Of a DNA stretch of 64,000 nt, positions 10,601 through 22,349 are shown one piece after another. The stretch spans positions 34,642,449-34,706,448 of the forward strand of contig CM038052.1 of the NCBI GenBank assembly GCA_021397845.1, written 5' to 3'. Origin of the DNA: Areca catechu. Lineage: Eukaryota > Streptophyta > Magnoliopsida > Arecales > Arecaceae. A model generated the notes under the pieces. The model was not told where the DNA came from. It worked only from the letters and a program-made list of their open reading frames with translations, and ran no database searches. The first letter of the stretch is position 1. Each line of letters opens with the position of its first letter. The position numbers and the translations under genes were made by a program.

Positions 10601-12233
10601 CACAACGACAAGGTCATCCACTGGGAGATGGGGTTCCAAAAGATCTTCATCAGAAAAATTGATCATACCAGAGCCCCTGTGCCTCTTCACAATGTCTTGG
10701 CCCCCTCCGGACCCTTGGTTGAGCCTTCGGTGCAGCATGCCAACACCTCCGCCCGTCGGACGTTGATTGGGGAGTTTGGCCTCTTCAGGTGGGTCTCTGA
10801 CAGTAGAAGCTTCAGCCTGATCCCGACGGGGATGGACATATTTGTTCAGATATCCCCTCCTGATGAGGTCTTCGATAGCATCCTTTAGTTGGATGCACTT
10901 CTTAGTGTCGTGTCCATGGTCCATATGGAACCGGCAATATTTACTCTTATTTCTGGCGGCAGGGGGCCCCTTATCGGTCGAGGCCATTGAAAGTAAGCCT
11001 CGTTCTCAATTTCCATGAGAATTTTCTTCCTCGGGAAGGAGAGGGGTGCGTAGGTCTCGAACTTCTTAAAGGAATCTCTCGACTTCGGGCTTCGACGCCG
11101 AGTGGGTCGACTGTCATCACCAGGAGGTCGGACTGCAGGGGCTTTGTCGCTTCGTTTCTTGGCAGTCGATCTCCCCTCCGCCTGGTGGTGGCTTGCAGAT
11201 TGCTCCTCCGCCAGGGCGTACTTATGAGCCCTGGTCAACAGCTCGATGTAGTCCTTTGAAAACTTCTTGTCCAAGGAGAATGTAAGCTTGGACGAACGGA
11301 GTCCTCTCTTGAAAGCGGACATTGCTACTGCCTCGTTCAAATATGGGACTTCCATGGTCATTGAGTTGAAGCGGGCCATGTAGTCCCTGAGAGTCTCCCC
11401 TTCCTTCTGAAGTATGAGGAAGAGGCAGTTGGTATTCTTCGGGACTCGGCTGCATGTCCTGAAATGTGAAAGAAAAAGAGTCTCAAGCTGAGAAAAAGAC
11501 CGGATCGTACCTGGTCGGAGGGCCGTGAACCACATCCGGACGGCCTTCTTCAGAGTAGCTGGAAAGGCGATATAGTGAAGGGCATCGAAAGCGCCCTGTA
11601 CCATCATATGGGCTTTGTAGGTGTCCAAATGATCCAGTGGGTCGGTGGTACCATCGTAGGAGTCCACCTGAAGAATCTTAAAGTGTCGGGGGATAGACTC
11701 CCCCAAGATCTCAGCAAAACAAGGTGGACGGGTGTCATAAGCTTGCCCCCTTCGACCTTTTGTCGTTCAATAATCTCTGCCATGAGCTCTTCTATGCGCA
11801 TGATCTTACTGCCGTAATCATGAGGGTCTTCAGCAGGGCGCCGACTGCTGAGGGGAGCAGAGTCAGCGAAGGATGGGGAAGCCGACCTCGCCCTCTTCCC
11901 ACTAGCGTGAGCCCTCAAAGATCTCCGGGGCTCCGAAGCATCATGGGAGAGAGGTGGTAGCTCCTCCAGCTGCTGACTCCCCCCAGCAGCTGGTTGATGG
12001 TTAATGCAGAATGCCGCAGGCGGCTGCCGTCGGTCTTCAGCCGCTTCCTGAAAATGTTGGACCGCTGAGGTTAGTGTTTCGATGCGATTTACCAGCATCT
12101 GGAATTGCTGCAGCCCTAGAGTAATAGTGGACTCGACAGCGGCAGCCGTGGCATCCTCTCCACGAAGTGCTTCAGGCCGGTGGGGGGAGTGCTTCCCCGT
12201 GGTGGAGACACTCCGCGTTCTTTCCCTCACCAT
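10601..12233 (-). pseudogene. E1 Gag
   Basis: This is the capsid protein of the Retrotrans_gag family. The N-terminal part starts at 12233. The core has DSYDGTTDPLDHL, IAFPATLKKAVRMWF and FSLDKKFSKDY. A CX2HX4HX4C zinc-binding motif follows (CRFHMDHGHDTKKC, residues 18-31 of the segment starting at 10987). Frameshifts near 11690 and 10900-10990 break it into three open segments. The start is the first Met after the primer site in the frame that continues into the capsid domain. Confidence 0.82.
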
Positions 12234-12300
12234 CTGTAGCTTTCTTCAGTCGATCTCTCTTTTTAGAACAGGGAGCGGAACGAAGGTTCAAGCGACCCTT

Positions 12301-12312
12301 CCTCTAGCGCCA
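12301..12312 (-). other. E1 primer-binding site
   Basis: On the minus strand the 5' LTR ends in CAACA, then GAC, then TGGCGCTAGAGG. The initial TGG pairs with a tRNA CCA end. The 3-nt spacer and TGGCRC start are shared with E2 and E3. I could not assign the tRNA. Confidence 0.7.
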
Positions 12313-12315
12313 GTC

Positions 12316-12956
12316 TGTTGCTGCGCTTACCCCTGGACCGGGCTTGCCTTACTGCGCTGAAGAGCTTCCTGGCTTGACAACCTGCAAAAGGCCCCTTAGA
12401 CGCCGGAGATGCTCCGACGGGGGACACTCCGATACTTAAGTTAGTAAGGGGTTTGGAGCAACAGAATGGAGAGAATCAGAGAAAAGCGTAGAGAGGAGAA
12501 AGAGCGTCTTACCCCTACGGAGGTCCCCTGAACACCTTTTATGGGCATGAGATACTGCCAAAATTCATTGGAAGACAGAGCGAAGTCCCTGATTTACCCC
12601 CGGGAGGGTCAAAGTGATGGCCAGGTGGCACAAAGTCGTGACCATGTCGTGGAGTCCGTTGTAACAGAATTCTGGTACCAACTGGAAGGAATCTTCCAGA
12701 ACCTTCGGGCGGCTCCCCGGACGTGGATCGAGTTGGTCGACCTTCATTAGGTCGGCCTCAGATAGGTCGGCCTCCAGTAGGTCGGTCTTGAGTAGGTCGG
12801 CCCCGAGAGCAATAAACCCAATGATCAATCAGCTCGTTGGACCTTCGGCGGAGAACATGTCAGGACCTCTAAAAGAGCGATCGGTGGGAGTTTCAACCCG
12901 CATCAACAGCTGAACACCTTGTCCGGCCCAACCAAGCCGGCCGGATGGATATAACA
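12316..12956 (-). repeat. E1 5' LTR
   Basis: This 641-bp LTR is flanked outside by GAAAT (12957-12961), identical to 2827-2831. It has one extra short unit (near 12779-12796) relative to the other LTR. Confidence 0.95.
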
Positions 12957-12961
12957 GAAAT

Positions 12962-13707
12962 TATTGTGGCAAGGATTTATAGCTCGACATGTGAGGTATT
13001 ATCTATTTTGATCCATATGTCTTATGGTTTTATCCCTCTCAATTCCAATCTAAAAAATACTTCATGCAGGAAGGGTGATTCCTTCTTATATAAGTTAGAT
13101 TCCTTCTTGACTTAAAAACCTATATAGGACCAATGATTAGGAGTATAGTCTAGTTGAGTTATGTTGAGTAATTAGAAGCTCATGCTCAACTCAATTCAAA
13201 ATACTTGGCTCAGCTTTAATATTTCAAGCTTGAGCTTAGCTTCATAAAAATAATAATAATATTCGAGCTCAACTCAACTCGGCTTAAATATCAACCAAAT
13301 CATATTCAAGCTCGAACTCGAACTCAAAATTGAGTCTTATTCTATTTAATATATACATATTATAAATCAAAATAAAATTATTAAATATATATATATTAAT
13401 AACTTGCAAACTTTCAAATCGAGTATCTTACTACTCAAGCTTAACTCAAAAAACTATTCAAGCTACTTGAGCTTGACTTGAGATTAATATTGATCAAGCT
13501 TAAGTAACTTGCAAGCAGCTCCACTTACACTTAATCAACGAAGAGTCTGTTTATGGGCTGGAGGTTTCCTCTACCTTATTATCATTATATCTGATAAGGA
13601 GGGAGGGAGTCTATGTATGGGCCTAACGTGTCCCCGACCTTATTATCACCACCCCACCCACAAGCATGGTATGAGACTTGCATGGGCCACTAATATTACG
13701 GCTAAGA
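12962..13707. other. AT-rich spacer with degenerate inverted repeats
   Basis: No gene is visible. At 12980-13110 there is a partial, older copy of the arm of the next repeat (TGAGGTATT..., ATTCCTTCTTATATAAGT). At 13160-13510 GAGCTCAACTC-type and CTTGAGCTTG-type words occur in both orientations, the look of a decayed palindromic DNA element. Confidence 0.45.
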
Positions 13708-14124
13708 GCTCATGACTCGGTACATGAGGTATTGTCCATTTTGGACCATACGCCTCACAATTTTACCTTCCTAGATTCTAATTTACAAAAGCATCTCATA
13801 CCAAAAATGTGGTTCCTTCTTATATAAGTCAAAATCCTCTTAACTCATAACCAATATGAAATTAATGATGTCATCTTCCTTATTATTACCCTAGCTCTCC
13901 ATGTCAAGAAAAAGTCTATACATGGATAGAAGGTGCCCTCATCTTTATAATGCCCTCCTTTCTTGTTATTATTATATTTCTCTTCCAATCAAGGAGAACT
14001 CTGATTTATATAGGATGGGACCACCTTTCTTGTATGAAATGTCTTTTGAATTAGAATTTAGAGAGGCAAAATTATGATGTTCATGGGTCAAATAGGACAA
14101 TACCTTACGTACGGAGTCCTGAAC
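13708..14124. mobile_element. MITE-like inverted-repeat element
   Basis: Two imperfect arms of about 125 bp face each other. The left arm begins at 13708 (GTACATGAGGTATTGTCC) and the right arm ends at 14124 (GGACAATACCTTACGTAC). Both contain GATTCTAATT- or AATTAGAATT-type and TATATAA words in mirror order. No protein is encoded. Related single arms occur at 12980-13110 and, reversed, at about 61859-61960, so it is a dispersed family. No target-site duplication was clear. Confidence 0.55.
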
Positions 14125-14718
14125 CCTCTGCTGCAATAGAAATAAATGAGATTTATTGTTAATTTTAACTAATTTAGAATATTTTTTTCATTGAATCACC
14201 ATACTTGTTTAAAACTAATATCTTATTCTATGCATCGTGACATTATCAGATAATATTGATATTATTCATGACTATTGTTCATTATTTTCTAACAACCATT
14301 AGATTTTCCCTCTAAGCTCAATCAAATATTTAATTAGGAAAATGATATGATCATTATTTATGTTACAGTAAAAAAAAAAAAATTGTTCTAGATGAGGTTT
14401 ATCATCAGGAGGCATTAGTGTTACTTAAACCTTGTAATATATATAATATCACATTAGGGCTGTTACTATATTATATAACGTGTTATTTCGTTATCATCCA
14501 CATGTTATTAATTTTCATATATTGTATCTTTATATATATATATTAAGAGAAAGAGACATGGAGTTTAATAAAAACATCACGAGAAAAGAAGGGCTTCTAG
14601 ATGTATACTTGGTAGCGGTGAGAGCTTCTGGACGCTTCGCGCGGCAGGTGGGCTCTGAGTGCCTGCTTCGTCTTCTCTCTGGGTTTCCTTCAAACAAGTG
14701 CCGTGCGGAGGCTGTGTG
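14125..14718. other. AT-rich sequence up to the LINE
   Basis: No feature was recognised before the GC content rises at about 14590. A TA-rich run lies at 14530-14546. The 5' end of the LINE probably falls between 14570 and 14700. Confidence 0.4.
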
Positions 14719-15950
14719 ATGGAGGAGGGAGCCGGGAAAGGAGGGAAGGAAGGTTCAGCGCCGGAGTGTTCTGCTAGCGAGGGGGAAAGGACTTGGGCCA
14801 AGGTAGTGGGAGGCCAACCGAGGCAGTTGGCTTGGACCTCTCACAAGGTCTCGGAGGTGGAGGTGGATCAACTCCGGCGGTTCTTCAACAAGGTCCTGGA
14901 GTTCCCCGAAGGTGAAATGGACGAGGAAAGGGGGGAGTAGGATAGATTGGCGGTGCTAGCATGGACTTGGGCCAGCGAGTCCCTATTGAATGGATAGCTA
15001 GGGATTTCAAGGCAAGGGGTAAGCTTCCTAACGATGTACAGTCTTATTCCTTGGCTGAAGACCATCGATCTCCTCTTCCGTTTCAAAAAGGAGGAGGAGA
15101 GGGCCACGATTCTTCGTGGCGGCCCCTAGGTTGTCGCCGGTCAACTCCTGGCCATCGAACCTTGGGTGCCAGATTTTATATCGGGATCTGACATTGTGAA
15201 GAAGACAACGGTGTGGCTCCGTCTCCCCGGCTTGCCAATCGAATTTTGGTCCACTCGGAGGCTGACAGGCATCGTGGAGGAAGCCAGCGACCCCATTGCT
15301 ATTGACGAGTTCACTGATCAGCTAAAGAAAACCGGGTTTGCAAGGATCCGGGTGGAGATCGACGCCACGTTGCCCTTGAAGCCTGCAGTTCTGATTAAGG
15401 GAAAGAACAAGATATTCTGGCAGGGGTTTGTCTACGAAGATTTGCCGGTCATCTATTTTCGCTGCGGCCGGATTGGACAACTTGATGTTGATTAAAAGGA
15501 AGTGGCCGGCCACCCTCCATTTGGGTTTTTGTGAGCAACATGATGGAAGATCGGATGGAAACCCAACCCTCTCCAGTGGAGGGTGAGGCTGTTTGGACCG
15601 CGGCTCCGGTTGGTGGCGCGGAGGTCGGAGAGCAGCTTAGCACGGCCTTTGCAGCTTAGCACGGCCTTGGCTTAGTCGGGGGCGGTGGTAGTTTCTCCTG
15701 GGGGCTTTGTGCGGGACGTGGTGAAGGAATGTTCTAGTGGTGAGCCTGGCCAGATTATGGGAACCGTGCACGAGGCGGTGGTTGCCCAAGTTATGGATGC
15801 TTTGAAGGAGGTCGACAATGTGGCCTCCTATGCTAGGCATGTTGGGGGGCAAGATGTGGCCTCCTATGCTGGGCATGTTGGAGGCACGGCGGAGCCTCAA
15901 AGTCATCCTGGTGAATCCAGGATGGTTTTTACCATCGGAGATTTATTTCA
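14719..15950 (+). pseudogene. LINE ORF1 (DUF4283 / zinc-knuckle protein)
   Basis: This is the RNA-binding first protein of a plant L1-type LINE. It starts at ATG 14719 with an acidic/basic N-terminal region. A DUF4283-type domain (ATILRGGP, IEPWVPDF) runs into WLRLPGLPIEFW, then RIRVEIDATLPLKP and YEDLPVIYFRCGRIG, which is the first half of the zf-CCHC_4 knuckle. There are stops near 14938, 14990 and 15492, and frames change repeatedly. A 30-bp repeat (GTGGCCTCCTATGCT) is present twice at about 15819-15880. The rest is lost at or before the copia insertion. Confidence 0.75.
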
Positions 15951-16079
15951 ATGAAAATTTTATCATAAAATATTACAAAGGTTGGCAGGTCATCTGCTAC
16001 TTTGTTTATAAGAGGTTGATCGATCAGCATCATCCAGATTTGAACCTTTTGTTTGAAATCCTCTTGCCACGAAGAAATT
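15951..16079. other. Unassigned sequence before the copia LTR
   Basis: These 129 AT-rich bases lie between recognisable LINE ORF1 sequence and the LTR start. They may be LINE linker or a remnant of another insertion. Confidence 0.3.
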
Positions 16080-16960
16080 TGTTAGAAAGTGATATGCAGT
16101 GGCATGCCAGAAGAGTTCGTAGAAGAAGAATACAAGCACAAATAATATGCAAGAATTACGTGGTTCAGAATCTCCTGCTCCTATATCCATAGCTATACAA
16201 GAACAAATCTCCATTATGAATAAAGAACACAGAAAGTTTTTATAACAAAGAATCTTCTCCGGATGCAAATCCTAGTCCAACAGGAAGAAAGAAGAAAGAA
16301 TAAAAAGATATAGGAGAAATTCTTGCCCTCCCTCTACCTTTCTCTCTCTTTCTCTTATTTTCTCTCTTGGAAAATTCTTGGATAATTTTTTTGGTTGTAA
16401 AAGTTCACCTGGGTCTCTTTCTGGCTCTCAGTTCTTCGTTACAGCAGCTCTCAGTGTTCTCTGTTAAGAAGAGAACGAAAAATCAATCCAATTCGTGTCC
16501 AAAATGTATCTCCAAGTTGTTGTAGAAGATCAATTGAATCAAGAAATGTTTCAGGCCATCAGATCTGCGATCAACGTCTCAGATCGCGTTAGAATTCGCA
16601 TCAAATACCCTTGATCAAGTCTTATGGCAATCGAAATCATCCTCAGTCGTTGGATCGCGCATTCGACAGCCCAAATAGCCCAAACATCCGTGGACCGCGT
16701 GAGAAATCATGCGGTCCACCGTGAGCCTTGAGAAACACCAAAAAATGATGGGGAAATGCCTGCTCCACTGCCGCTTGCACCTGAGCCAAGCCCACGCGCG
16801 CCCGCTGGCTGGGCCTAGGCCATGTGTGGGTCGGGTTGGGTCCGGTCTAGCGGGCCAAAATAGTTCCTTTTTTTTTTGTTTTCTTTTTGCTAGCTTTTTT
16901 GCTGGGCTTCTGGGCTTTTCTAGGCTCGAATCTTGGGTGGATATGTCTCCATATCTAATA
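16080..16960 (-). repeat. Copia 3' LTR
   Basis: This LTR is 881 bp. Its inner end is TCTAATA where the other LTR has CCCAACA, so the terminus is mutated. It lacks about 100 bp of short tandem sequence found in the right LTR at 21505-21620. Confidence 0.85.
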
Positions 16961-17049
16961 ACTCTCTAACTTGAAGACTTAGATATCCAATCTCGTATCC
17001 ACCTGAAACATCAAAAGTAAACTTTCAAAAAAAAAATAGTATCATGTGC

Positions 17050-17584
17050 GGCGTTTCCAATCAACTAGCTTCGGAAGTCAATTAAGACCATGCATAGTCC
17101 CAATTTCTCTGCAGGACTGTCTTCATCAGCATATCCGCCAAATTCTTCGATCTTTAAATCTTCTCCAGTGACAAACATCCATCTTCAAGCAGTGCCCTGA
17201 TAAAATGGTATCTTAGTTGTATGTGCTTTGTACTTGCATGGAACATCGGGTTCTTCGCTAGATGGATAGCACTCTGACTGTTACAAAATAAGATACTGCA
17301 TCTCTACTTTCTATTCAACTCTATCAGCAACTTCTGCAGCCAAATCATCTCTTTGCTGGCTTCTATGATTGCAACGTACTTCACCTCGATTGTAGAAAGA
17401 GCCACAATCTTCTGCAACTGCAAGACCAGCTTATCATTGTCCCATCAATGGTGTATACGTACCCTATCATGTTTCTCCTAGTGTCGGCATCACCATCTAA
17501 ATCTGCATCAATATAGTCCTATAAAGTCTGACTGCCTCTCTGGTAATATAGGTCGATGTCCTTAGTACCTTTCAAATATCTCAG
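17050..17584 (-). pseudogene. Copia RNase H
   Basis: Read on the minus strand after RT, the sequence contains YLRGTKDIDLYYQ, then the DADLDGD and GYVYTIDG motifs of copia RNase H. It is broken by several stops and lacks a clear C-terminus. Confidence 0.6.
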
Positions 17585-18490
17585 GAGGATCTACTTAATA
17601 GCTTTCCAATGTTGCTTGCCAGATTTGTCATGTACCTGCTCATAGCTTTTACTGCATGTGCAATGTCGGACCTCATGCAAACCATCGCATACATCAAACT
17701 GTCGGTCACTAAAGCATATGGAATCATGGCCATTGTCTTCAGCTCATCATCAACCTTGAATGATTGTTCTTTCAAAAGCTTGAAGTGCGTGGCCAAAGGT
17801 GTCTTCACAAGCTTTTCATCAGCCATGTTGAACCTGTACAGCACATTTTCATTATAATTACTATGAACCAGCTTCAGTGTATCTGTCGTCCTGTCTCTTT
17901 CAGTCCTCAATCCAAGTATCTGCTTTGCTGCGTCCATGTCCTTCATTGTGAATTTTCTTGACAACTCCATCTTCCATCTTTCAATCTCCTGCATGCTCGG
18001 TCCAGCTATCAACATATCATCAATATATAAGAGTAGACTTATGAAACTACCATCGAACGACCTGTAATAACAACAATGATCTTCCTGGCATCTTGCAAAA
18101 CCACTGTCAGTCATGAATCCATCAAACTTTTTGTACTATAATCGAAGGGCCTATTTTAAACCATACAAGCTCTTCTTCAGCTTGCATACCAGGTTTTCTT
18201 TACCAGAGACTATAAAGCCAATCGCCTGCCACATATAAATGTCCTCATCTATCTCACAATGCATGAAAGCAGTAGTAACATCAAGTTGTTCTAAGTATAA
18301 ATTTCTATCAGCCACTATACTTAGAACAACCCTTAGTGTAGAGAGCTTAACAACAAGATAAAAGATCTTAGTTTAATTAATACATTTTTTCTGTTGGAAG
18401 CCTTTCACAACTAATCTCGCCTTGTACTTCTTGCTACTATGGTGCTCTTTCTTAATCTTGTAGATCTACTTGTGCAGTGCTTTCTTTCAT
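17585..18490 (-). pseudogene. Copia reverse transcriptase
   Basis: The RT is recognisable from KARLVVKGF through QLDVTTAF, VCKLKKSLYGLKQ and LLLYIDDMLI to SLMYAMVCMRSDIAHAV. The catalytic pair is in YIDDM (residues 30-34 of the segment open from 18114 to 17581). The upstream half is interrupted by stops near 18140 and 18370. The usual YVDDM is YIDDM. Confidence 0.82.
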
Positions 18491-18599
18491 TTCGATAGTG
18501 TGTTGAGCTTTCATGTCTCGTTATTTATTAAGGACTATATCTTGTCATTTATTGCTAGCTCCTTCTTGACCGAATCTTCGCTCTTCATGGCTTTATCAA

Positions 18600-19700
18600 A
18601 CCACCCGGGCTCCCCTCCATTTATAGCAGGTAATGCAATGAGGGTGAATTTTTTACACGTGATTTTGGAGTCCTTGTAGATTTTCTCAACTGAGGTGTTT
18701 TTGGCTCAAGTTCAGGATCTCTTGCTCCCCCGGCAATGTCCTCTTCCATGATCTCTTCCAACTCTACTTGTTCTTTCTCCTTTTTTGCCTGTCCTACTTT
18801 GTCTGGAACACTCTGATTCTTGTACAGGCTTCTTTCATTGAACACCACGTCTTTGCTCCTGATGATCTTCATGTCCTTCTCACTCTAGAGCTTGTAACCG
18901 AACTCATCAGTGCCATACTCAATGAAGAAGCACCTCTCTGACTTTGCATTGAGCTTGTCTCTCTTCTTTACATTAACGTGTATGTAGGAGATATAGCTGA
19001 AGACCTTCAGGTGAGATAAGCTTGCTGACTTTCCTATCCACTCTTCTTCTAGTAGCTTGTACTCAAGAGGGACTGAGAAACTCCAATTGATCAGATGGTA
19101 GCAATGCTAACTGCCTTAGCCCAAAATATCTTGGGCAATCCAGGATGGAGCCTCATACTCCTGGCTCTCTCATTCAAGGTCCGGTTCATGCACTCAGATT
19201 CCCCATTTGTTGTGGTGTACTTGGAATCGTCTTCTCCATCTTAATTCCATTGGTTGTGCAGAACTCCTTATATTCGACGCTGTCGTACTCGCCTTCATCA
19301 TCCAATCTCAGGCACTTCATTCTATCTAGATTCATTCTTCACCAGACTTTTCCACTTTCTGAAAGTATCAAATACATCAGATTTATTTTGTAGAAAATAA
19401 ATTCATACATTCTTGGTGGAATCGTCGATGAAGGTCACATAGTATCGCAAAGCTCCAAAGGATGCAACCGAAGAGAGACCCCATACATTGGTGTGCACAA
19501 GCTCCAGCTTTTTTGATCTTGGTGCCCTACCAATCTTGGAGAAGCTAATTTTTTTCTGCTTCCTAAGAATACAATTCTCGCAGAAACCAATATCTATCAT
19601 CTTCAAACCTGGTAGCTTGTCCTTCTTTAGTAGTATTTGCATTCTTTTCTTGCCCACATGACCCAACCTGTAATGCCACAACTCTGAGTTTGCCTATGCC
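18600..19700 (-). pseudogene. Copia gag-pre-integrase and integrase
   Basis: The zinc part has WHYRLGHVG and FCENCILRKQ, the His and Cys pairs of the integrase N-terminus. The catalytic core begins with LELVHTNVWG and YYVTFIDDSTKNV; the normal HSDVWG Asp is Asn here (HTNVWG), removing the first Asp of the DDE triad. The end of the region reads IRSKDVVFNE. Between about 18880 and 19400 the frame is repeatedly broken. Confidence 0.75.
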
Positions 19701-20110
19701 AATGCCACTACATCTCTGGTGTTACTAGTCAAATATAGAGTATCCAACTTGCTTTCTCGTGCTATCACTATCGCACCTTTGATGATCTTCCAAACGAAAA
19801 TTGTAATGTACCCCTCTGAATTCAAGTGCCCAATTGATATCAGGTTTCTCTTCAATCTTGGGACATATATGACATTCTTGAGCTTCCAAACTAACTGATT
19901 TGGCATATTGATGTGTATATCATCCTTTCCATAATATCCAAAAGCTCATCATCTACAAGATAGACTTTTTTGAAGTCTCCGGTAATATAATTATACATAG
20001 ATTCCTTCTATGAGATAGAGTGAATCGAAGTTCCGGAGTCTAAAATCCAAAACTCCATCAGACTATCCATGTTGAGAACTAATGTATCTTCGATTATCTC
20101 AGTTGCTGCA
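19694..20110 (-). pseudogene. Copia protease
   Basis: The motif WILDSGTSIH has its catalytic Asp codon at 20040-20038. Downstream WKLKNVIYVPRLKRNLISIG, typical of the protease to integrase linker, is open from 19906 to 19694. Confidence 0.7.
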
Positions 20111-20149
20111 TTGATTGACTCTTCGTTCTGTCCCTTGTTCTTCCTTATC

Positions 20150-20750
20150 CAATAGTTCTTTCTGATGTGTCCCTTCTTGTCACAGTGCTAACAACTATCA
20201 CCCTTCAATCTTGACTGGCTCCTCTGCTTGGACTTGGATCTTCCATGGCCTTTACTACGCTGTGTAGTTCTTCCTCTACCTTCTTGAGTCACTAAGGCAG
20301 AACTAGATCTTCCTTTATTCTCTTTCCTTTGATATCTTCACTGAAAATAGATTTCGGACCTCTTCAAATTTCAGCTTGCTTGAGCTGCACTAACTACTCA
20401 CTGCTATCACAGTTGCACCCCAGCTTTCAAGCAAAGAAAATAACAAGATTAGGGCATGGACTTCATCATTGAAGCTAATGTCAACTGAACTCAACTAACT
20501 AGTAATCAAATTAAATTCATTGATATGATCTATTACGGATTCACCTTTGCTCATCTTCAAGTTAAACAGATGATGCATGAGATAAACCTTGTTGGAGGCT
20601 GAAGATTTCACGTGCACATTAGATAGTACCTGCATCAATCCAGTTGTCATCTTCTCCTCCAGGATATTGAATGCAACGTTCCTGGCCAACGTCAGATGGA
20701 TAACTCTCAAAGCCTGGCAGTCTAGCAAATTTCAATCTGCTTATGACATC
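20150..20750 (-). pseudogene. Copia Gag
   Basis: The UBN2-like capsid segment (VYLMHHLFNLKMSKGESV) is open from 20728 to 20495. A zinc knuckle follows at about 20200-20150 (HCDKKGHIRKN), in which the first cysteine is followed by a stop and the last cysteine has become Tyr. The N-terminal part up to the primer site is in broken frames. Confidence 0.65.
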
Positions 20751-20904
20751 TCGACAGATTTCTTCCCTAGCAGTGGTAGGTGAAGCTTCTTCTGGTACAG
20801 ATAGTTCTCGATCTGTATCTTTCAGAATCCGAAGTCTTTCCTGTCAAGTTTGTCGATCTTAACTTTTCCTTCATCTCCTGCCATCGCTCCCACTCGAATC
20901 TAGT

Positions 20905-20916
20905 GCTCTGATACCA
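20905..20916 (-). other. Copia primer-binding site (initiator Met tRNA)
   Basis: TGGTATCAGAGC on the minus strand, 2 nt from the end of the 5' LTR, is complementary to the 3' end of plant initiator methionine tRNA. Confidence 0.92.
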
Positions 20917-20918
20917 GT

Positions 20919-21903
20919 TGTTAGGAGGTGGTGTGCAGTGGGATACCAGAAGAGTTCGCAAAAGAAATGAAAAGAAAGCCTGAAATATAAATAAAGAATA
21001 CAAGCACAAGCAACACACAAGGATTCATGTTTCGGAGCTTCCTGCTCCTACGTTTACAGCCGCACAAGATCAAATCTTCACTATGAAAAAAGAACATAAG
21101 AAGTTTTTACAATAAAAAGCTCTCTCTTGATGCAAACCTCAGCCCAGTAAAAAGAAAGAAGAAACAATAAAAAGATATAGGAAAAATCCTTGCCCTCCCT
21201 CTGCCTTTCTCTCTCTCTCTTCTCCTTGTTTTCTCTTTTGGAAAACCCTTGGATAATTTTTCTGGTTGCAAAAGATTACCTAGGACCTCTCTCTGGCTCT
21301 CAATTCTTCATTACAGCAGCTCTCAGCATTCTCTATTAAGAAGAGAATGAAAAATCAGTCCAATCCATCTCCAGGTTGCTGTAGAAGATCAATTGAATCA
21401 AGAAATGTTCCAGGCCATCAGATCTACGATCAGCACCTCAGATCGTGTCAAAATCCACATCAAATACCCTTGGTCAAGCCTTATGGTAGCCAGAATCATC
21501 CTCAGCCCTAAATAGCCCAAACATTCACGGACCAAAATAGCCCAAACATCTATGGACCAAAATAGCCCAAAATATCCTTGATCGCTTTTCTCGTGATTTG
21601 ACGGCCCAAATAGCCCAACCATCCATGGACCAGAAATCGCATGGTCCACCGTGAGCCATGAGAAAAGCTAGAAAATAATGGGGAAACACCTGCTCCACTA
21701 CCGCTTGTGCCTGGGCCAAGCCCACGTGCGCCTGTCAACTAGGCTTGGGCCACGCGCCCGAGCTGCATGCATGGGTCGAGCTAGGTCCAGTCTGGCGGGC
21801 CAAAATAGTTTCTTTTTTTGTTTTCTTTCTACTAGTTTTTTTCTACTAGGCTTCTAGGCTTTTTGGGCTCGAATCTTGGGTGGATATGGCTCCACACCCA
21901 ACA
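20919..21903 (-). repeat. Copia 5' LTR
   Basis: This LTR is 985 bp and reads TGTTGGGTGTGG...CCTAACA on the minus strand. It contains a short tandem array built on CCAAAATAGCCCAAACATC (21505-21600) that is single-copy in the other LTR. Confidence 0.88.
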
Positions 21904-22349
21904 GGGTCTAGATTGGGCCCATTAATGATTCCCGGTCTCTTAGAGATTTTTTGCCAAAGAATCTCAAGATGTTGCAGGAGAATGATTATAGTTTGGAGGG
22001 TAGGGAATGTTTTTGTGGATGTGACGTATGGGTGCAATCCGCAAGTTGTAGTTGTTATCTTTGGAATAAATATAAAATCTTAGCTTTTGCTTGGTGTTTA
22101 TCTTAGTACTGATTATAGATTGTGATGGATTTTATGCGAGAGGATTTTAAGGCCGGTGGATCTAGATCTCTCGTTCCTTGTTGCGGGAGACTTCAATTGT
22201 ATTGAAGGTTCTCGGGAGAAGAGGGAGGTAGGTCATTTTCAGATAGTTGCTGAGTTAGCAAGTTTTGGGGGTTTATTTGCCAAAAATAGTCTAGTAGATC
22301 TTGATTTTCTTGTTCATATTTCACTTGGTGCAATAATCAGCAAGGTTGT
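21904..22349 (+). pseudogene. LINE ORF2, endonuclease part
   Basis: This is the apurinic endonuclease-like domain of an L1-type LINE, which nicks the target DNA. FLVAGDFNCIEG (22181-22216) is its conserved motif, and FTWCNNQQG follows close to 22344, where the solo LTR has inserted. The N-terminal half next to the copia LTR is not clearly readable. The target duplication of the solo LTR is GTTGT at 22345-22349. Confidence 0.7.

Larger units (their letters stand above)
2832..12956 (-). mobile_element. E1: full-length Ty3/gypsy retrotransposon, Tat lineage
   Basis: This is a 10,125-bp element on the minus strand, bounded by direct LTRs and by a perfect 5-bp target-site duplication GAAAT (2827-2831 and 12957-12961). 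The order on the minus strand is LTR, primer site, gag, protease, reverse transcriptase, RNase H, second RNase H, integrase, a 45-bp tandem array, an oppositely oriented gene, a purine tract and LTR. The second RNase H and the antisense gene place it in the Tat group. It carries at least four premature stops and several frameshifts in pol, so it is not autonomous. By eye its two LTRs differ more than those of E3 and less than those of E2, so its insertion age is intermediate. Confidence 0.96.
16080..21903 (-). mobile_element. Ty1/copia retrotransposon, Tork-like, minus strand
   Basis: This is a 5.8-kb element with LTRs at both ends (TGTTGG...CTAACA on the minus strand) and an initiator-Met tRNA primer site. 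The order on the minus strand is gag, zinc knuckle, protease, integrase, RT, RNase H, which is the copia order. The phrase IRSKDVVFNE at the integrase end and the WHYRLGH gag-pre-integrase motif point to the Tork/TNT1 group. All domains contain stops or frameshifts. The flanks AAATT and GGGTC do not match, so no target-site duplication remains. Confidence 0.88.

Noticed and set aside
16075..16079. Possible target duplication of the copia element (AAATT)
   Set aside because: The sequence after the right LTR is GGGTC; shifting the boundaries by one or two bases does not give a match.
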